A DNA stretch of 64,000 bases from JAAYAY01 sp963674575 (GTDB lineage: Bacteria > Planctomycetota > Planctomycetia > Pirellulales > Thermoguttaceae): the NCBI GenBank assembly GCA_963674575.2, contig CAXXQT010000001.1, forward strand, positions 806,001 through 870,000, given 5' to 3'. Under the pieces are notes generated by a model that ran no database searches, had not been told where the DNA came from, and saw nothing but the letters and a program-made list of their open reading frames with translations. A program made the translations under genes and the position numbers. Positions 63,560-64,000 of the stretch are shown here, in pieces (position 1 is the stretch's first letter; each line of letters starts with the position of its first letter).

Positions 63560-64000
63560 ATGCGACAATGTGGCGTTTTCCTTGCCTTCCTGGTTGGCAG
63601 TACATTGCTGTGCGTCCAGGCGGAGGCAGCCATCTACACCGATCTCACATCCTGGGAATCGGACGCCGGAACAACGGTTGTGGAAGATTTCAATGGCGAA
63701 ACGGCCGGGGCCTTCAGTACAAGCTCGGTCACGGGCTTCACGGGCTTCGACCTGTCCATCGCCACGCTGTCCTACAACACGACCAATCAGACCTATGTCT
63801 ACAACGGCGACTATGTCGGAATCGCAACGGCGACGAGTTCGCTTGGCGCCCTCGACGACAGCCAGTCGCTCGCCTGGACCCAGTACCAGACGTATGCCGG
63901 ATGGGGGGACGCCGTTGGGAATGGCAACGACGGTCCAACCATCACACTTTTGCTCGCTGCGGGGACAACGGCCGTTGCCTTCGATTGGCTCGACATGGAT
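63560..64000 (+). CDS. Secreted protein, partial at window end
   Basis: 147 codons open to the window edge. It starts with a Sec signal (MRQCGVFLAFLVGSTLLCVQ, cleavage near EAAIYTD) followed by a Thr/Ser/Gly-rich beta-type domain (TSWESDAGTTVVEDFNGETA, SSLGALDDSQSLAW). The pattern is that of secreted sheet proteins that often end in a PEP-CTERM sorting signal, but the C-terminus is outside the window. GGGGGA is about 8 nt before the ATG. Confidence 0.75.
   Translation, partial: MRQCGVFLAFLVGSTLLCVQAEAAIYTDLTSWESDAGTTVVEDFNGETAGAFSTSSVTGFTGFDLSIATLSYNTTNQTYVYNGDYVGIATATSSLGALDDSQSLAWTQYQTYAGWGDAVGNGNDGPTITLLLAAGTTAVAFDWLDMD

Overview
This window looks like chromosomal DNA of a planctomycete (Planctomycetota, Pirellulales-like). 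The lineage markers are a DUF1559 prepilin-type protein, a BBP7-type outer-membrane barrel, a lysine-tailed small basic protein, short membrane-anchored proteins beginning with an RRWFQ..R.LLIA motif, a Tat-exported DegT-family protein, a sulfatase, a giant LEPR-XLL-like repeat protein, and a 16S rRNA gene with no 23S or 5S gene after it. kdsB, lpxD and lpxI show that it makes lipid A/LPS-type molecules. fliM implies a flagellar stage. The DNA is GC-rich and coding-dense, with intergenic regions full of hairpin repeats.

Layout: 1-16.9 kb is mostly housekeeping. It holds partial ilvB (-), kdsB, pyrG with a DUF1844 gene, proA, fliM, an FHA-domain gene (-), tRNA-Gly, the proteostasis group tig-clpP-clpP, a lipoprotein, a prepilin-peptidase-like protein, a LOG-family protein and a TlpA-like thioredoxin lipoprotein. 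17-22 kb carries secreted functions: a sulfatase, a polysaccharide deacetylase-like protein and a PQQ-type beta-propeller. 22.6-24.6 kb is the lpxD-lpxI pair, followed by tRNA-Ala and a terminator. 25.9-31 kb holds a Tat-exported DegT aminotransferase-like protein, a Clp N-domain-only protein, two related membrane-anchored proteins and two overlapping membrane methyltransferase-like genes. 31.5-36 kb holds the DUF1559 protein, a small lipoprotein, and a lipoprotein with a CxxCH motif, beta-propeller and TPRs whose TPR region is broken by a stop codon and a 194-bp MITE-like insertion. 36.4-43.6 kb holds a PQQ-propeller membrane protein, an unknown HEAT-like protein, a Tat FAD oxidoreductase, an MBL-fold hydrolase and a membrane protein.

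44.1-46.2 kb is a stand-alone 16S rRNA unit with a strong promoter, boxA-like element and terminator. Then come a PH-domain protein, a kinase, the small basic protein, a LarA-like protein and a membrane protein. 51.1-58.5 kb is one 2438-residue surface protein (cyclophilin, SdrD_B-like and about 17 cadherin/Ig-like repeats). The right end holds the BBP7 barrel, a GH5-like glycosidase, a ketoacyl synthase and a truncated secreted protein.

The intergenic DNA carries several dispersed families: A (three copies of an ~80-bp palindrome), B (copies at 13.6, 22.1, 29.7 and 61.7 kb), a 183-bp direct duplication at 18.5/18.9 kb, an AT-rich inverted repeat at 27.3 kb, and a multi-hairpin block at 36.2 kb. 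I saw no CRISPR array, prophage, integrase or intact IS transposase. The features most worth following are the MITE-interrupted TPR gene, the predicted export of a PLP enzyme, the prepilin-peptidase-like protein without its second catalytic motif, and the repeat families.
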